A program made the translations under genes and the position numbers. Shown in pieces: positions 1 to 8,285 of a DNA stretch of 64,000 bases (its first letter is position 1; every line of letters begins with the position of its first letter). Origin of the DNA: Streptomyces sp. CB01881 (lineage in GTDB: Bacteria; Actinomycetota; Actinomycetes; Streptomycetales; Streptomycetaceae); the NCBI RefSeq assembly GCF_002953255.1, contig NZ_CP026498.1, positions 204,728-268,727 on the forward strand, written 5' to 3'. The notes under the pieces are model-generated. The model saw only the letters and a list, made by a program, of their open reading frames with translations, had not been told where the DNA came from and did no database searches.

Positions 1-780
1 CTGAAGGGGCGTCCGGATGCGGAGGTGTTCGTCGCCACCAAGTTCGGCCGGCGGGCGGAGCAGCGACCGGAACACTACCGGCTCGACAACTTCCGCGCCT
101 GGGCCGACCGTTCGCGGGCCAACCTGGGCGTCGAGCGGCTCGACCTGGTGCAGCTGCACTGCCCGCCGACGCCGGTGTACTCCGCCGACGAGGTCTTCGA
201 CGCGCTCGACACCCTGGTCGCCGACCAGCGCATCGCCGCGTACGGGGTCAGCGTGGAGACGTGCGCGGAAGCGCTGACGGCGATCGCCCGGCCGGGTGTC
301 GCCAGCGTGCAGATCATCCTCAACGCGTTCCGGCTGAAGCCGCTGGAGCGGGTGCTGCCGGCGGCGGCCGCGGCCGGGGTGGGCATCCTGGCCAGGGTGC
401 CGCTGGCCTCCGGGCTGCTCTCGGGCCGGTACACCGCGCGGACCACGTTCGCCGCGGACGACCACCGCACCTACAACCGCCACGGCGAGGCCTTCGACCA
501 GGGCGAGACCTTCTCCGGGGTGGACTTCGCGACGGGTGTCGAGGCCGCCGCCGCGTTCGCCGCGCTCAGCCCCGAGGGCGCCACGCCGGCCCAGACGGCG
601 CTGCGCTGGATCATCCAGCAGCTGGGCGTCACCACCGTCATCCCCGGCGCCCGCGACACCGGGCAGGCCCGCGCGAACGCGGCCGCCGCCGGCCTGCCAC
701 CGCTGCCGGACGCCACCCTGGCGGCGATCCGCGAGCTGTACGACGACCGCATCCGGCCGCTCGTGCACGACCGCTGGTGA
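1..780 (+). CDS. Aldo/keto reductase, C-terminal part (gene begins before the window)
   Basis: The reading frame is open at base 1 and ends with TGA at 778-780, so about 259 C-terminal residues are visible. The AKR barrel is recognisable from 'LDLVQLHCPP' (strand with the family's LDL-x-x-LH pattern), 'AYGVSVE', 'VQIILNAFR' (replacing the usual Q-x-x-YN-x-x-R), 'GVGILARVPLASGLLSGRY' (late strand and G-L-L-x-G-R/K) and 'TALRWIIQQLGVTTVIPGARDTGQARAN', the C-terminal NADP-binding segment. Family members reduce carbonyls with NADPH in the cytoplasm. The N-terminus with the catalytic Asp and Tyr lies outside the window, so activity cannot be judged. The substrate is unknown. Confidence 0.9.
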   Translation: MKGRPDAEVFVATKFGRRAEQRPEHYRLDNFRAWADRSRANLGVERLDLVQLHCPPTPVYSADEVFDALDTLVADQRIAAYGVSVETCAEALTAIARPGVASVQIILNAFRLKPLERVLPAAAAAGVGILARVPLASGLLSGRYTARTTFAADDHRTYNRHGEAFDQGETFSGVDFATGVEAAAAFAALSPEGATPAQTALRWIIQQLGVTTVIPGARDTGQARANAAAAGLPPLPDATLAAIRELYDDRIRPLVHDRW

Positions 781-864
781 CCGCGAGCCCCCGTACCGCT
801 GCGCGGCCCACCGTTGGGGCCCGCCGGATGGTGGCCCGCCCGGTCCTCGCCCACTCTGGTGGGC

Positions 865-1074
865 ATGGGTAGCAAGCAGTGGGTTCCCGCGGTGGTGCAC
901 TGCCGTCCGGGCCAGGTGACGGGGGCGGAAACGGCCGCGGCGCACGTCGCCGGCGAGGTCCGCGTCACCGGCCGCTGGGTGAGGATCCGTACCGGCCACG
1001 GCGAAGCGGAGACCTGGATCTCCGCCGCCGCGGTCCAGCGCATCGTGTGGGGGGAGGCGCCGCCCGACGACTGA
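865..1074 (+). CDS. Small hypothetical protein (69 aa)
   Basis: The ATG at 865 opens a 69-residue frame. The first residues are MGSKQWVPAVVHC, with a middle rich in alternating V/R/T and a C-terminal 'QRIVWGEAPPDD'. It looks like a small soluble beta-rich protein and has no motif I can name. The frame extends upstream to 814, but ATG 865 gives a compact product and avoids a Pro/Trp-rich run. It lies 84 bp after the aldo/keto reductase in the same direction. Function unknown. Confidence 0.5.
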   Translation: MGSKQWVPAVVHCRPGQVTGAETAAAHVAGEVRVTGRWVRIRTGHGEAETWISAAAVQRIVWGEAPPDD

Positions 1075-1160
1075 GCACGGCCGCCCGGGCACCGCCCGGG
1101 TGCACCGGAGGAGACCCGGCCCGGCCGGTTCAGGCCAGGGCAGGCCCCGGCACGGGTGGC

Positions 1161-1454
1161 TCAGGCCAGGGCGTGCGTGAGGGCCGATGTCCAGTTCGCG
1201 AGGGCGCGGCGGGCCAGTCGGCTGTCGGGGGCGTAGCCCTCGAACAGGTGGAACGCTCCCGGTACGACGTGCAGCTCGGTGTGGACGCCGGCGGTCATGA
1301 GCCGCCGTCCGTACTCCATCGCCTCGTCCCGGAGGGCGTCGGCCTGGCAGATCTCGACGTACGCCGGGGGCAGGCCGGCGAGGTCCTGCGCACGGGCGGG
1401 GGCCGCGTACTGGTCGGCGGCGGCGGAACCGAGGTCCAGCACAGGGCGGCGCAG
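1161..1454 (-). pseudogene. Alpha/beta hydrolase (HSL/esterase type), 3' fragment
   Basis: On the minus strand the last ~95 residues read as the C-terminal third of a hormone-sensitive-lipase-type esterase. They include 'YAAPARAQDLAGLPPAYVE', a DALRDE stretch (catalytic Asp region) and 'GAFHLFEGYAP' (catalytic His region). The oxyanion HGGG motif and the nucleophile GxSxG are absent. Upstream of about 1455 the open frame becomes low-complexity Arg/Pro-rich sequence that is the antisense of another gene remnant. It is therefore the 3' end of a hydrolase gene whose 5' two thirds are missing. The breakpoint position is approximate. Confidence 0.65.
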
Positions 1455-1661
1455 CATCGACGGTGGCGCGACGAATACCGGGACCTCCGCGCCCGGCTCG
1501 ACCCGGACACCACGGCCCGCACCCGGCTGCTGACACTCGGCATCGCGCACGAGCAAGGCTATGTCGCGTTCTGGGAGGCGCTGGCGGCCGACCCGGAGGG
1601 GACCGGCGAGCCGGGGCCGGAGGGGACCGGCGAGCCGGGGCCGGAGCCAGGGAGCCCGTAG
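1455..1661 (+). pseudogene. PadR-type regulator, C-terminal fragment
   Basis: In the + frame from about 1455 to the TAG at 1659-1661 the product reads WRDEYRDLRARL, then 'ARTRLLTLGIAHEQGYVAFW' and EALAAD. It ends in a twice-repeated EGTGEPGP unit encoded by a 24-bp tandem repeat. The amphipathic helix with 'ARTRLLTLGIAHEQGYV' resembles the C-terminal dimerisation domain of PadR/Vir_act_alpha_C regulators. No winged-helix region precedes it, because the upstream frame is antisense to the hydrolase fragment. I infer the 3' remnant of a regulator once divergent from that hydrolase. The family call is tentative. Confidence 0.45.
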
Positions 1662-1757
1662 CCGGGCGGAGCCCGCTCGGGTTTGCAGCACGGCACCGCG
1701 TCACCCGCCCATGACCCGCCCCGCCCGGCCCCCGAACCGCCCCCGGGGGCGGGGCGA

Positions 1758-1788
1758 TTGCGTGTGTACGCGCCGACTGCGGTACAAC
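1758..1788 (+). promoter_or_regulatory. Possible promoter of the flavoprotein gene
   Basis: TTGCGT at 1758-1763 and TACAAC at 1783-1788 are 19 bp apart in the most A+T-rich stretch before the flavoprotein start. The spacing is slightly long for a vegetative promoter, so the call is weak. Confidence 0.3.
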
Positions 1789-1797
1789 ACTGCAAAT

Positions 1798-1824
1798 ATG
1801 ACGATTGATCGGAGAGATCTGTAA
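1798..1824 (+). CDS. Eight-codon leader ORF overlapping the flavoprotein start (TAATG)
   Basis: ATG at 1798 opens an 8-codon frame (MTIDRRDL) whose TAA stop (1822-1824) shares its last base with the ATG of the next gene. The Shine-Dalgarno GGAGAG for the flavoprotein lies inside it. The arrangement fits translational coupling or a leader peptide, but ORFs this short arise by chance. Confidence 0.25.
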   Translation: MTIDRRDL

Positions 1825-3356
1825 TGAGCAAGTCAGCCCTGCCACGTCGCGGCCTGCTCGTGGGGGCGGCGGCCACGGTCATCGGGTGGAACACCGCCGG
1901 GCGTTCCTGGGCCGTCGCCCCCTCCGAGCGGACGGCCGAGGGGGTCGAGGCCGCCGGGGCCGGGGGTGCCGAGGAAACCGGCGCCTTCGCCGCGCTGCCG
2001 CGGCTGGACGGCACCGTCGTCGTCGATCCCGGCACGCTCGCCCGCTTCGGGGGCGACTTCGGGCACCTGGTCACCGCCGCGCCCAGGGCCGTCCTGCGCC
2101 CCGGGTCGGTGAACGACGTCGCCGCGGTCGTGGGCTTCGCCCGGCGGCACCGCATCCCCGTCGCGATGAACGGCCAGAGCGGCACCGGCACGGCCGCCGA
2201 GCTGGAGTCGCACTCCAGCTACGGGCAGGCCACCGCGCCCGGCGGCATCGCCGTCGACGCCCGCGGCCTGGACCGGATCGTCGCCGTCACCCCCGGCCGG
2301 GCCGTGGTGGAGGCCGGCGTCACCTGGGCTCAGCTGACCGACGCCGCGCTCGCCCAGGGGTGGATGCCGCCCTGCCTGACGGACTATCTGCACCTGTCCG
2401 TCGGCGGGACGCTGAGCGTGGGCGGGATCGGTGGCGCCGTGCAGCGGTTCGGGCTCCAGGCGGACAGCGTCGAGTCGGTCGACGTGGTCACCGGCACCGG
2501 GCAGCTGGTCACCGCCTCCCCCACCGCCAACCGGGAGCTGTTCGAGGCGGTGCTGGCCAGCGGCGGCCAGGCCGGGATCATCGTCCGCGCCACCCTGCGC
2601 CTGGTCCGGGCCCGCGAACGGGCGCTGGTGTTCAACCTGTTCTACGACGACCTGGGCCTCTACCTGGCGGACCAGGAGCGGCTGATGGCCGAGCAGCGCT
2701 TCGACCTCCAGGTCGGCGACGTCGCCCGCAACGCCGCCGGCACCGGCTGGCGCTACAAGGCGGAGCTCGTCGCCCACTACGACGGCACCGCCGCGCCCGA
2801 CCGCGAGGCCCTGCTGCGCGGGCTGCGCTGCAACCCCGCCGAGACCACCGTGGTGGACCAGACCGCGCGCGAGTACGCGTTCCGGGTGGACGGCTTCGCC
2901 GACTACCTGAAGGCGGCCGGCCTCTGGGGCCTGCCGAAGCCGTGGATGAGCCTCTTCCTGCCCGCCTCGACCACCGAGACGTTCGTGCGCGAGGCCGAGG
3001 CGCTGCTGACGCCCGAGGACCTGGGCGCCGGGCTGCTGCTCTTCTACCCCTTCCGGACCGACCGGTTCACCCGCCCGATGGCCGTGATGCCGGCCGAGCC
3101 CGTCGGCTGGCACTTCGACCTGCTCTCCTTCCCCACGCCCGGCACCGACCACGCCGCCGCCCTCCGCCGCAACCGACGGCTGTACGACCGGGCCGTGGCA
3201 CTCGGCGGCAAGCGGTACATCATCGGCGCGATCCCGGACATGACCCGCACCGACTGGCGGCGCCACTACGGCACCCGCTGGGCCGACGCGGTGGCCGCCA
3301 AGCGACGCTACGACCCGGCGGGCATCCTGACCCCGGGCCAGGGCATCCACGCCTGA
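1824..3356 (+). CDS. Tat-exported FAD-dependent oxidase, cytokinin-dehydrogenase-like
   Basis: 510 aa. The N-terminus MSKSALPRRGLLVGAAATV is a twin-arginine signal followed by a hydrophobic stretch, so export is expected. The PCMH/FAD_binding_4 domain follows (about 60-240), with 'VLRPGSVNDVAAVVGFARR' and SHSSYGQA, where the His fits the position that carries covalent FAD in this fold. The extra residues between MNGQ and SHS differ from plant RGxGHS. The C-terminal half has the cytokinin-binding pattern GWHFDLLSFP, and the end YDPAGILTPGQGIHA matches the family's terminal YDPxxILxPGQGI. RBS GGAGAG lies about 10 nt upstream of ATG 1824. Physiological substrate unknown. It stands alone, closed by a palindrome. 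Confidence 0.8.
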   Translation: MSKSALPRRGLLVGAAATVIGWNTAGRSWAVAPSERTAEGVEAAGAGGAEETGAFAALPRLDGTVVVDPGTLARFGGDFGHLVTAAPRAVLRPGSVNDVAAVVGFARRHRIPVAMNGQSGTGTAAELESHSSYGQATAPGGIAVDARGLDRIVAVTPGRAVVEAGVTWAQLTDAALAQGWMPPCLTDYLHLSVGGTLSVGGIGGAVQRFGLQADSVESVDVVTGTGQLVTASPTANRELFEAVLASGGQAGIIVRATLRLVRARERALVFNLFYDDLGLYLADQERLMAEQRFDLQVGDVARNAAGTGWRYKAELVAHYDGTAAPDREALLRGLRCNPAETTVVDQTAREYAFRVDGFADYLKAAGLWGLPKPWMSLFLPASTTETFVREAEALLTPEDLGAGLLLFYPFRTDRFTRPMAVMPAEPVGWHFDLLSFPTPGTDHAAALRRNRRLYDRAVALGGKRYIIGAIPDMTRTDWRRHYGTRWADAVAAKRRYDPAGILTPGQGIHA

Positions 3357-3466
3357 CATCCGTGAGGATGCAGACGGCTCCGCCCGGAGGTCCGACCCTC
3401 CGCCCGACCGATGCTCCGGCCCTTTCGGCCCCGAGCCCGCGGGATGGCTGCGCCTCACCTGGTGGT

Positions 3467-3506
3467 ACGCGAAGAGCGGATCTCGGCCGAGATCCGCTCT
3501 TCGCGT
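3467..3506. terminator. 40-bp perfect palindrome, bidirectional terminator
   Basis: Positions 3467-3486 are the exact reverse complement of 3487-3506 (arm ACGCGAAGAGCGGATCTCGG, no unpaired loop in the DNA). It sits between the convergent flavoprotein (ends 3356) and ABC transporter (ends 3526) genes, so it can fold in either transcript. No T-tract follows, as is usual in these genomes. Confidence 0.75.
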
Positions 3507-3525
3507 TTGCGGGCGGGGCCGCGGG

Positions 3526-5046
3526 TCAGGTGCGGGCGGGGGTGGCGGACAGGGTGATGACGCGGTCGAAGTGGGCGTCGAGGTGTTCGTCGCCGTGGTG
3601 GACGACGAGGAGGCCACGGCCGGTGGTGCGTTCCTTGAGGGTGCGGAGCACCAGTTCCCGGCCGTTCTCGTCGAGGTTGGCGAAGGGCTCGTCGACGAGG
3701 TAGAGGTCGGCGTCCTCGCACAGGAGAGCGGCCACCCCGACCCTCTGGCGCTGGCCGGAGGACAGCTCCGAGGGGAGCTGGTCGGCCAGGGCGTTGAGGC
3801 CCATCGAGGTGCGCAGCCGCTCGTCGGCGACCAGTGCGCGCACCGGCAGCGGGGGCAGGTTCACCGGGGCGGTCAGGCTCGCCACCCGGGGCGGCAGCGC
3901 GACCAGGCCGGCGTCGGGGGCGAGCGTGCCCGAGAGGATGTGGAGCAGCGTGGTCTTGCCGCAGCCGTTGGGGCCCCGGAGCAGGAGGTGCTCACCGGCG
4001 CGCAGGTCGAAGTCGTCGATCGCCAGGGTGACGTCGTCGCCGTACTGGACCCGGGCGCCGTGGACCAGGACGGCCGGGCCTTCGTCGTGGTAGGGGGTCG
4101 TGCGGGAGCCGCGCAGGGTCTGGATCCGCTTGAGCACGGCGGTGCTCCGGCGGGCCTGCGGGATCATGTTGATGAGCTCGAAGATCCCGGTGACGGCCCT
4201 CCAGAGCGAGTTCACGAAGGCGAGGAAGCTGCCGAAGGACATCCGTCCGGCGAAGACGAAGTAGGCCCCGATCACCATCGAAGCGGTGTCCGACAGGTTC
4301 ATCACCAGGTCGCTCAGGGTGTTCTGCTTCTGGGCCAGCCGGTAGTTGACGAAGGTGATGCCGAGGTAGCCGTCCAGTGCCTGACGGTTCACCTCCCGGG
4401 TGCCGGGCAGCAGCTTCGGCAGGCCTCTCAGCGCGTGGAAGGCCTCCAGGGTGCGGCTCAGCCGGTTGATGTACCCGGCCTCCGCGTCGCGTTCGGGCTC
4501 GGTGTTGTCCTCGATCCGCTTGGCGATGGCGTTGCTCACGACCACCAGCGGCGGCACGATGACGAGCAGGATGAGACTGGCCTGCCAGGACAGGTAGAGC
4601 AGCACCCCGACGAAGGCGAGGGACGACACCGCCTGCTTGGCGATGCGGATGGCGATGGCGATGGCGGGCAGGACGCCCTCGTACACGTCGTTGTGCACCC
4701 GGCTGACGTAGGAGGCGTTTCCCGCCTCGGACAGCCGCCGGCTGTCCTGGCCGAGCGCGCGGTCCAGCAGCTCCAGTTCGAGTTCGAGCACGAGCGCGTT
4801 CTCGAAGCGCTTGCGCCAGCAGCCGATCCAGTAGCCCCCGAGGTTGAGGACGAGGCCGAGCACCAGGTAGCCGGCGCCGAGCAGGAGGAACCGGCGGAAG
4901 TTCCCGGCCAGGATCGCCTGGTCGAACAGCGCCTTGAGCAGCAGCGGGTGCAGGACGGCCTCGGCCCCGCCGGTGACCATGACGGCGGCCGCGATCACCC
5001 CGAAGCGGGCCCGGTGTCCGTGCAGGAGGCGCCAGAGTTCCTTCAC
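3526..5046 (-). CDS. ABC transporter, fused membrane and ATPase domains (lanthipeptide exporter)
   Basis: 506 aa from GTG 5046, which overlaps the stop of the LanKC gene as GTGA, so the two are translationally coupled. A type-1 exporter membrane domain with about six hydrophobic segments covers ~15-290. The ATPase domain follows, with Walker A GPNGCGKTT (~358), signature LSSGQRQR (~428), Walker B LYLVDEP (~448) and the switch His in LLVVHH. It most likely acts as a homodimer exporting the class III peptide, and possibly the class II one, since no other transporter is present. There is no C39 peptidase domain, so leader removal must be done elsewhere. It is the last gene of the minus-strand lanthipeptide run. 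Confidence 0.88.
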   Translation of the reverse strand: MKELWRLLHGHRARFGVIAAAVMVTGGAEAVLHPLLLKALFDQAILAGNFRRFLLLGAGYLVLGLVLNLGGYWIGCWRKRFENALVLELELELLDRALGQDSRRLSEAGNASYVSRVHNDVYEGVLPAIAIAIRIAKQAVSSLAFVGVLLYLSWQASLILLVIVPPLVVVSNAIAKRIEDNTEPERDAEAGYINRLSRTLEAFHALRGLPKLLPGTREVNRQALDGYLGITFVNYRLAQKQNTLSDLVMNLSDTASMVIGAYFVFAGRMSFGSFLAFVNSLWRAVTGIFELINMIPQARRSTAVLKRIQTLRGSRTTPYHDEGPAVLVHGARVQYGDDVTLAIDDFDLRAGEHLLLRGPNGCGKTTLLHILSGTLAPDAGLVALPPRVASLTAPVNLPPLPVRALVADERLRTSMGLNALADQLPSELSSGQRQRVGVAALLCEDADLYLVDEPFANLDENGRELVLRTLKERTTGRGLLVVHHGDEHLDAHFDRVITLSATPART

Positions 5047-7727
5047 CGCGACACCTCGTCCAGGAGGAAGTCGGCCGTGCCGCCGTGGTTCACGCGGTGG
5101 AGGACCCGCAGCACGCCGGCCGATCCGGTCAGGTAGTCGGTGGAGCAGCGCAGCAGCCCCTCGCCGGGTACGCCCAGGGGCGCCACGCCGTCGCGCCGCG
5201 GTATCCCGAAGCGCTCGTCGGGCTCGAACAGGAACACCTTCCGGACGAAGTCGAGCTGTCGCAGGGCGGTGTCCCGGTAGGAGGTGTCGCCGGTGATGGC
5301 GGCGGCGTCCAGCATGGCGTCGGCGATCCCGGACATGCCGAACCCGTACCCGGGCAGCACCGACTGGGCGACGTCCACCGCGCGCAGGACGGTCCGCGCG
5401 TCGTCCAGCTCGCCGTAGCGCAGCAGCACCTGGGCGACGCCCGCCGAGCCCACCTCGACGTACGGCTCCATGGTGCCGCCGAAGTTGAACATGATCAGGC
5501 CGTCGTCGTCGCCGAGGGGTTCGGCGTGGTCCATCTCCCAGGCCAGCGCGCCGCGTCCGAGCCGCAGGCAGCGTTCGTCGCCGGTGACCTGGTACATCCG
5601 CAGCAGGAACACGGCGACGCCCGCCTGGCCGAAGCCCAGGCCGGTCAGCGGCCCGTCGGCGGAGAACTCGTTCAGCCAGTAGACGTGCCGGCCGTCCTGC
5701 TTCGCGGAGTCGCACAGCGCCCGCGCGCACTCCCTGGCCGCGGCGAGGTCGCGTTCGGCGTGGCTGCGCAGGTAGAAGTGCAGGTTCGTCATGCCGAGGC
5801 CGGCGAGGCCGTAGTAGAAGGTGTGGTCGCCGGTCTCCGGGGCGCGCCGGTTGGCGTGTGCCAGCAGTTCCCGGGCGTGGCTGCGGAGTCCGAGCGAGTC
5901 GGCGGCCCAGGCGATGCCGGCCAGGCCGTTCATGAGGCCGTCCGGGTACTGGGCCACGTCGATGCCGGTCAGCCTGTCCTGCAGCCAGTGGCGCCAGGCG
6001 GGCCGGACCGGGATGCCGGAGGCGTTCAGCGCCCACAGGACGCCGCTCGCCCCGAAGCCGAGGCTCAGCGGGTTGGTGACGTGCGCGAACGGGTCCACCG
6101 GGAAGAGGGTGTCCCGGTCGGTGTCGGCGGCGGCCTCGACGAAGGCGGCGACGCCGGCCCCGACCTCGGCCAGCCCGAGCGTCGACTCGACGACCGGCCG
6201 TGGCGGTGCGGGCCGGACCTGGCCGACCAGCTCGGTCTCCTGCTCCAGGAACTCCAGGACCTCGACGAGCGTGATCCGCGCCTGCGACAGGTCCATCAGC
6301 AGCTCGTGGATCCGCGCCGGCCAGCCCAGGCCGTCGGTGAAGACCCGGTAGAGGCCGAGCACCTCCGGGCGCAGGAAGGACATCGCGGCGATCGGGAAGA
6401 CGAAGTACGCCATGGTGTTGGCCAGGGCGTGGAGGTCGTCCTCCGGTACGGGCGCGCCGGAGCCGCTCCGGGAGTGGCTGAACCCGGGTGTGTAGAGCTC
6501 GACCGGCTTCTCCAGGTGCCCGTCCGCCCCGTCGGGCCCGGCCAGCCTGCACGACTCCAGGTCGATGACGGTGACCTCGAAGGTGTCGGGGTCGACGAGC
6601 AGGTTCGAGGCGGACAGGTCGCCGAGGATCACGTTGCGTTCGTGCGCGGCCCGGACGGCGCGCGCGAGTCCGCGGAAGACGGCGAGGAAGATCCGCAGGA
6701 ACTCCCGCGACCCCTCGGCGGTGATCACCGGCCGGGCGAGCGGGTTGCGTTCGAGCAGGACCGAGCGGATGTCGGTGCCCTCGACGAACTCCTCGGCGAT
6801 GAAGTGGTGCTCCCAGTGGCTGAAGGTGACGATCGGGGCCGGGAAGCAGCCGGCGTCGGCCAGCCGGTTCAGGAAGGTCCACTCCCGGGCGAGGATGTCC
6901 ACGGCGTCGTGGTCCTGGCGCGGGTTGGGGTTGGTGTGCGGGCGGGCCTCCTTGAGGATCACCTTCCGGTCGCCGCGCGCGGTGTCCTCGGCGGTGTAGA
7001 CCCCGCCGGAGTTGGAGAACTGGATGGCCCCGGTCACCCGGAAGCGGCCGCCGAGCAGCTCCTCGTCGTCGGCGTCCTCCTCGGGCTTCCAGTCGTCGAA
7101 CGGCCAGGGCTGCCACGATGGTTGGGCGAACCCGGGGCGCCGGTCGTCGGCGACCTCGCCGTCCGGTCCGGCGATCCGCGGCAGCCGCCGGCCCAGGATG
7201 TCGAGGGTGTGGGTGGCGAGGAACTGGCCGTACCGGAAGTAGAGCGACCTGGAGTCCCGGTAGCGCAGGTCGGAGAGCACGTACGCGCCCTCGGAGCCGT
7301 CCAGCAGGCGGGCCAGATCGGCCAGGCACGACCGGAACTCGTCGTCGTCGCGCGGGTAGACCGTGACGAGCTTGCCGCCACTGCCCCGGGTCATGCCCTT
7401 GGAGTTGAGCATCTCGAAGATGTTGAGATCGAGGGCGATCTTGAAGTCGATCCGCTTCCCGGTCAGGTAGGCGACCACGGAGGCGGCGACCTCACGCACG
7501 TTGTGCCGGCTCGCCGACACGTGGATCTTCCAGCCCTGGGCCGGCAGGTCCGGGTTGTGCCGGTGGCTCCACCAGATCCCGCTGCGGACGAAGCGCGCCC
7601 GGTGCCGCTCGTCCAGCGTCGCGAGGAAGTGGTCGGGCCTCGGCTCGTAGTAGACATCGAGTGGGTCGAAGAACAGTGTGTCGTTCCACGCGTAAAGGAA
7701 TCGGTGGACCCATCGTTCGTCGCGCAT
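5043..7727 (-). CDS. lanKC: Class III lanthipeptide synthetase LanKC
   Basis: 894 aa, the normal size of the family. Residues 1-~210 form the phosphoSer/Thr lyase domain (FDPLDVYYEPRP, then 'GKRIDFKIALDLN' and 'GKLVTVYPRDDDEF'). The kinase domain (~228-480) shows the Gly loop SNSGGVY, Lys in VILKEARP, the catalytic-loop VILGDLSASNLL and IDLES as the metal-binding Asp segment. From ~530 a LanC-like alpha/alpha barrel follows (GFGASGVLWALN, GLAGLGMTNLHF, GFGMSGIADA). The Cys/Cys-His zinc ligands of LanC are absent (RCSTDYLTGSAGV instead of WCxG/CHG), as expected for class III. It should phosphorylate, eliminate and cyclise the Ser residues of the three adjacent precursors. ATG 7727 lies 104 bp after the last precursor gene. 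Confidence 0.93.
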   Translation of the reverse strand: MRDERWVHRFLYAWNDTLFFDPLDVYYEPRPDHFLATLDERHRARFVRSGIWWSHRHNPDLPAQGWKIHVSASRHNVREVAASVVAYLTGKRIDFKIALDLNIFEMLNSKGMTRGSGGKLVTVYPRDDDEFRSCLADLARLLDGSEGAYVLSDLRYRDSRSLYFRYGQFLATHTLDILGRRLPRIAGPDGEVADDRRPGFAQPSWQPWPFDDWKPEEDADDEELLGGRFRVTGAIQFSNSGGVYTAEDTARGDRKVILKEARPHTNPNPRQDHDAVDILAREWTFLNRLADAGCFPAPIVTFSHWEHHFIAEEFVEGTDIRSVLLERNPLARPVITAEGSREFLRIFLAVFRGLARAVRAAHERNVILGDLSASNLLVDPDTFEVTVIDLESCRLAGPDGADGHLEKPVELYTPGFSHSRSGSGAPVPEDDLHALANTMAYFVFPIAAMSFLRPEVLGLYRVFTDGLGWPARIHELLMDLSQARITLVEVLEFLEQETELVGQVRPAPPRPVVESTLGLAEVGAGVAAFVEAAADTDRDTLFPVDPFAHVTNPLSLGFGASGVLWALNASGIPVRPAWRHWLQDRLTGIDVAQYPDGLMNGLAGIAWAADSLGLRSHARELLAHANRRAPETGDHTFYYGLAGLGMTNLHFYLRSHAERDLAAARECARALCDSAKQDGRHVYWLNEFSADGPLTGLGFGQAGVAVFLLRMYQVTGDERCLRLGRGALAWEMDHAEPLGDDDGLIMFNFGGTMEPYVEVGSAGVAQVLLRYGELDDARTVLRAVDVAQSVLPGYGFGMSGIADAMLDAAAITGDTSYRDTALRQLDFVRKVFLFEPDERFGIPRRDGVAPLGVPGEGLLRCSTDYLTGSAGVLRVLHRVNHGGTADFLLDEVSR

Positions 7728-7830
7728 GTCCGCCTCTGTGTGGTCGTTCGGGTGTGCCGCCGGGAGGACGGCGGGTGAGCCGGGAACGGCCCGTGCGGGG
7801 TGCCCGGTCCCCGCACGGGCCGCCGTCGGG

Positions 7831-7956
7831 TCAGTCCTTGACCGGCGGCTTGGTCGGCTCCTTGCAGCAGTCGCTGGAGCTGCTGCTCAGGCTGAGCACG
7901 GCGGTCCTGGCCGGGCTCATGACCGGCTGCAGGTTCTGGAGCTTGAGAACGCTCAC
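7831..7956 (-). CDS. Class III lanthipeptide precursor 1 (41 aa)
   Basis: GTG 7956 with GAGGAG 9 nt upstream. The leader begins MSVLKLQNLQP, the amphipathic L-x-L-Q-x-L helix that class III kinases recognise. The core region is SLSSSSSDCC followed by the tail KEPTKPPVKD. Serines at 22, 24, 25, 26, 27 and 28 precede Cys30 and Cys31. S24-x2-S27-x3-C31 fits the canonical labionin spacing, and S22-x2-S25-x4-C30 is also possible. It is the copy nearest lanKC. It differs from precursor 3 at only three positions (14, 17 and 27) and from precursor 2 mainly in leader residues 10-21. Confidence 0.88.
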   Translation of the reverse strand: MSVLKLQNLQPVMSPARTAVLSLSSSSSDCCKEPTKPPVKD

Positions 7957-8048
7957 GGGGATCAACTCCTCAGTGGTCCGTGGGAAGCGGGGAACGACGG
8001 GCGGCGGGCGGAGATGCACCTGGACCTCCGCGTGGTCCGCCCGTCGGG

Positions 8049-8174
8049 TCAGTCCTTGACCGGCGGCTTGGTCGGCTCCTTGCAGCAGTCGCTGGCGCTG
8101 CTGGTCAGGCTGTACACGCCGGCCGCGGCCGGTGTCAGCCGCGGCTTGAGGTTCTGGAGCTTGAGTACACTCAT
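8049..8174 (-). CDS. Class III lanthipeptide precursor 2 (41 aa)
   Basis: ATG 8174 with a strong GGGGGAGG 8 nt upstream. The N-terminus MSVLKLQNLKP and the C-terminus SDCCKEPTKPPVKD match the other two copies. The middle differs (RLTPAAAGVYSLTSSAS). Thr24 and Ala27 replace Ser24 and Ser27 of copy 1, removing the S24-x2-S27-x3-C31 option and leaving S22-x2-S25-x4-C30 (or x5-C31). This narrows which serines can form rings in all copies. Tandem repetition with 92-112 bp spacers implies repeated local duplication. All three are expected to be substrates of the adjacent LanKC. Confidence 0.88.
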   Translation of the reverse strand: MSVLKLQNLKPRLTPAAAGVYSLTSSASDCCKEPTKPPVKD

Positions 8175-8285
8175 CCGGATCACCTCCCCCGGTGATCGGG
8201 AGCGCGCACGGGGCGCTCATGAGGTGGACGGGAGCTACCGGGGCCCGTGCGGGGAAAGGCTGAACCCCGCACGGGCCCCGCCGCG

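Noticed and set aside
3497..3506. Possible attachment site in the 40-bp palindrome
   Set aside because: No tRNA gene, integrase or second copy is visible in the window, so a terminator is the simpler reading.
5047..7329. Upstream extension of the ABC transporter frame to 7329
   Set aside because: The extension overlaps lanKC in another frame and is Arg/Pro-rich. The GTGA junction at 5046 gives a normal exporter.
5085..7778. 897-aa plus-strand open frame
   Set aside because: Antisense of lanKC. The kinase and cyclase motifs are on the minus strand.
7831..8220. 129-aa frame containing precursor 1 as its C-terminus
   Set aside because: The first 88 residues read through precursor 2 and its spacer in the wrong frame. 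The ribosome site and homology with the other copies fix the start at 7956.
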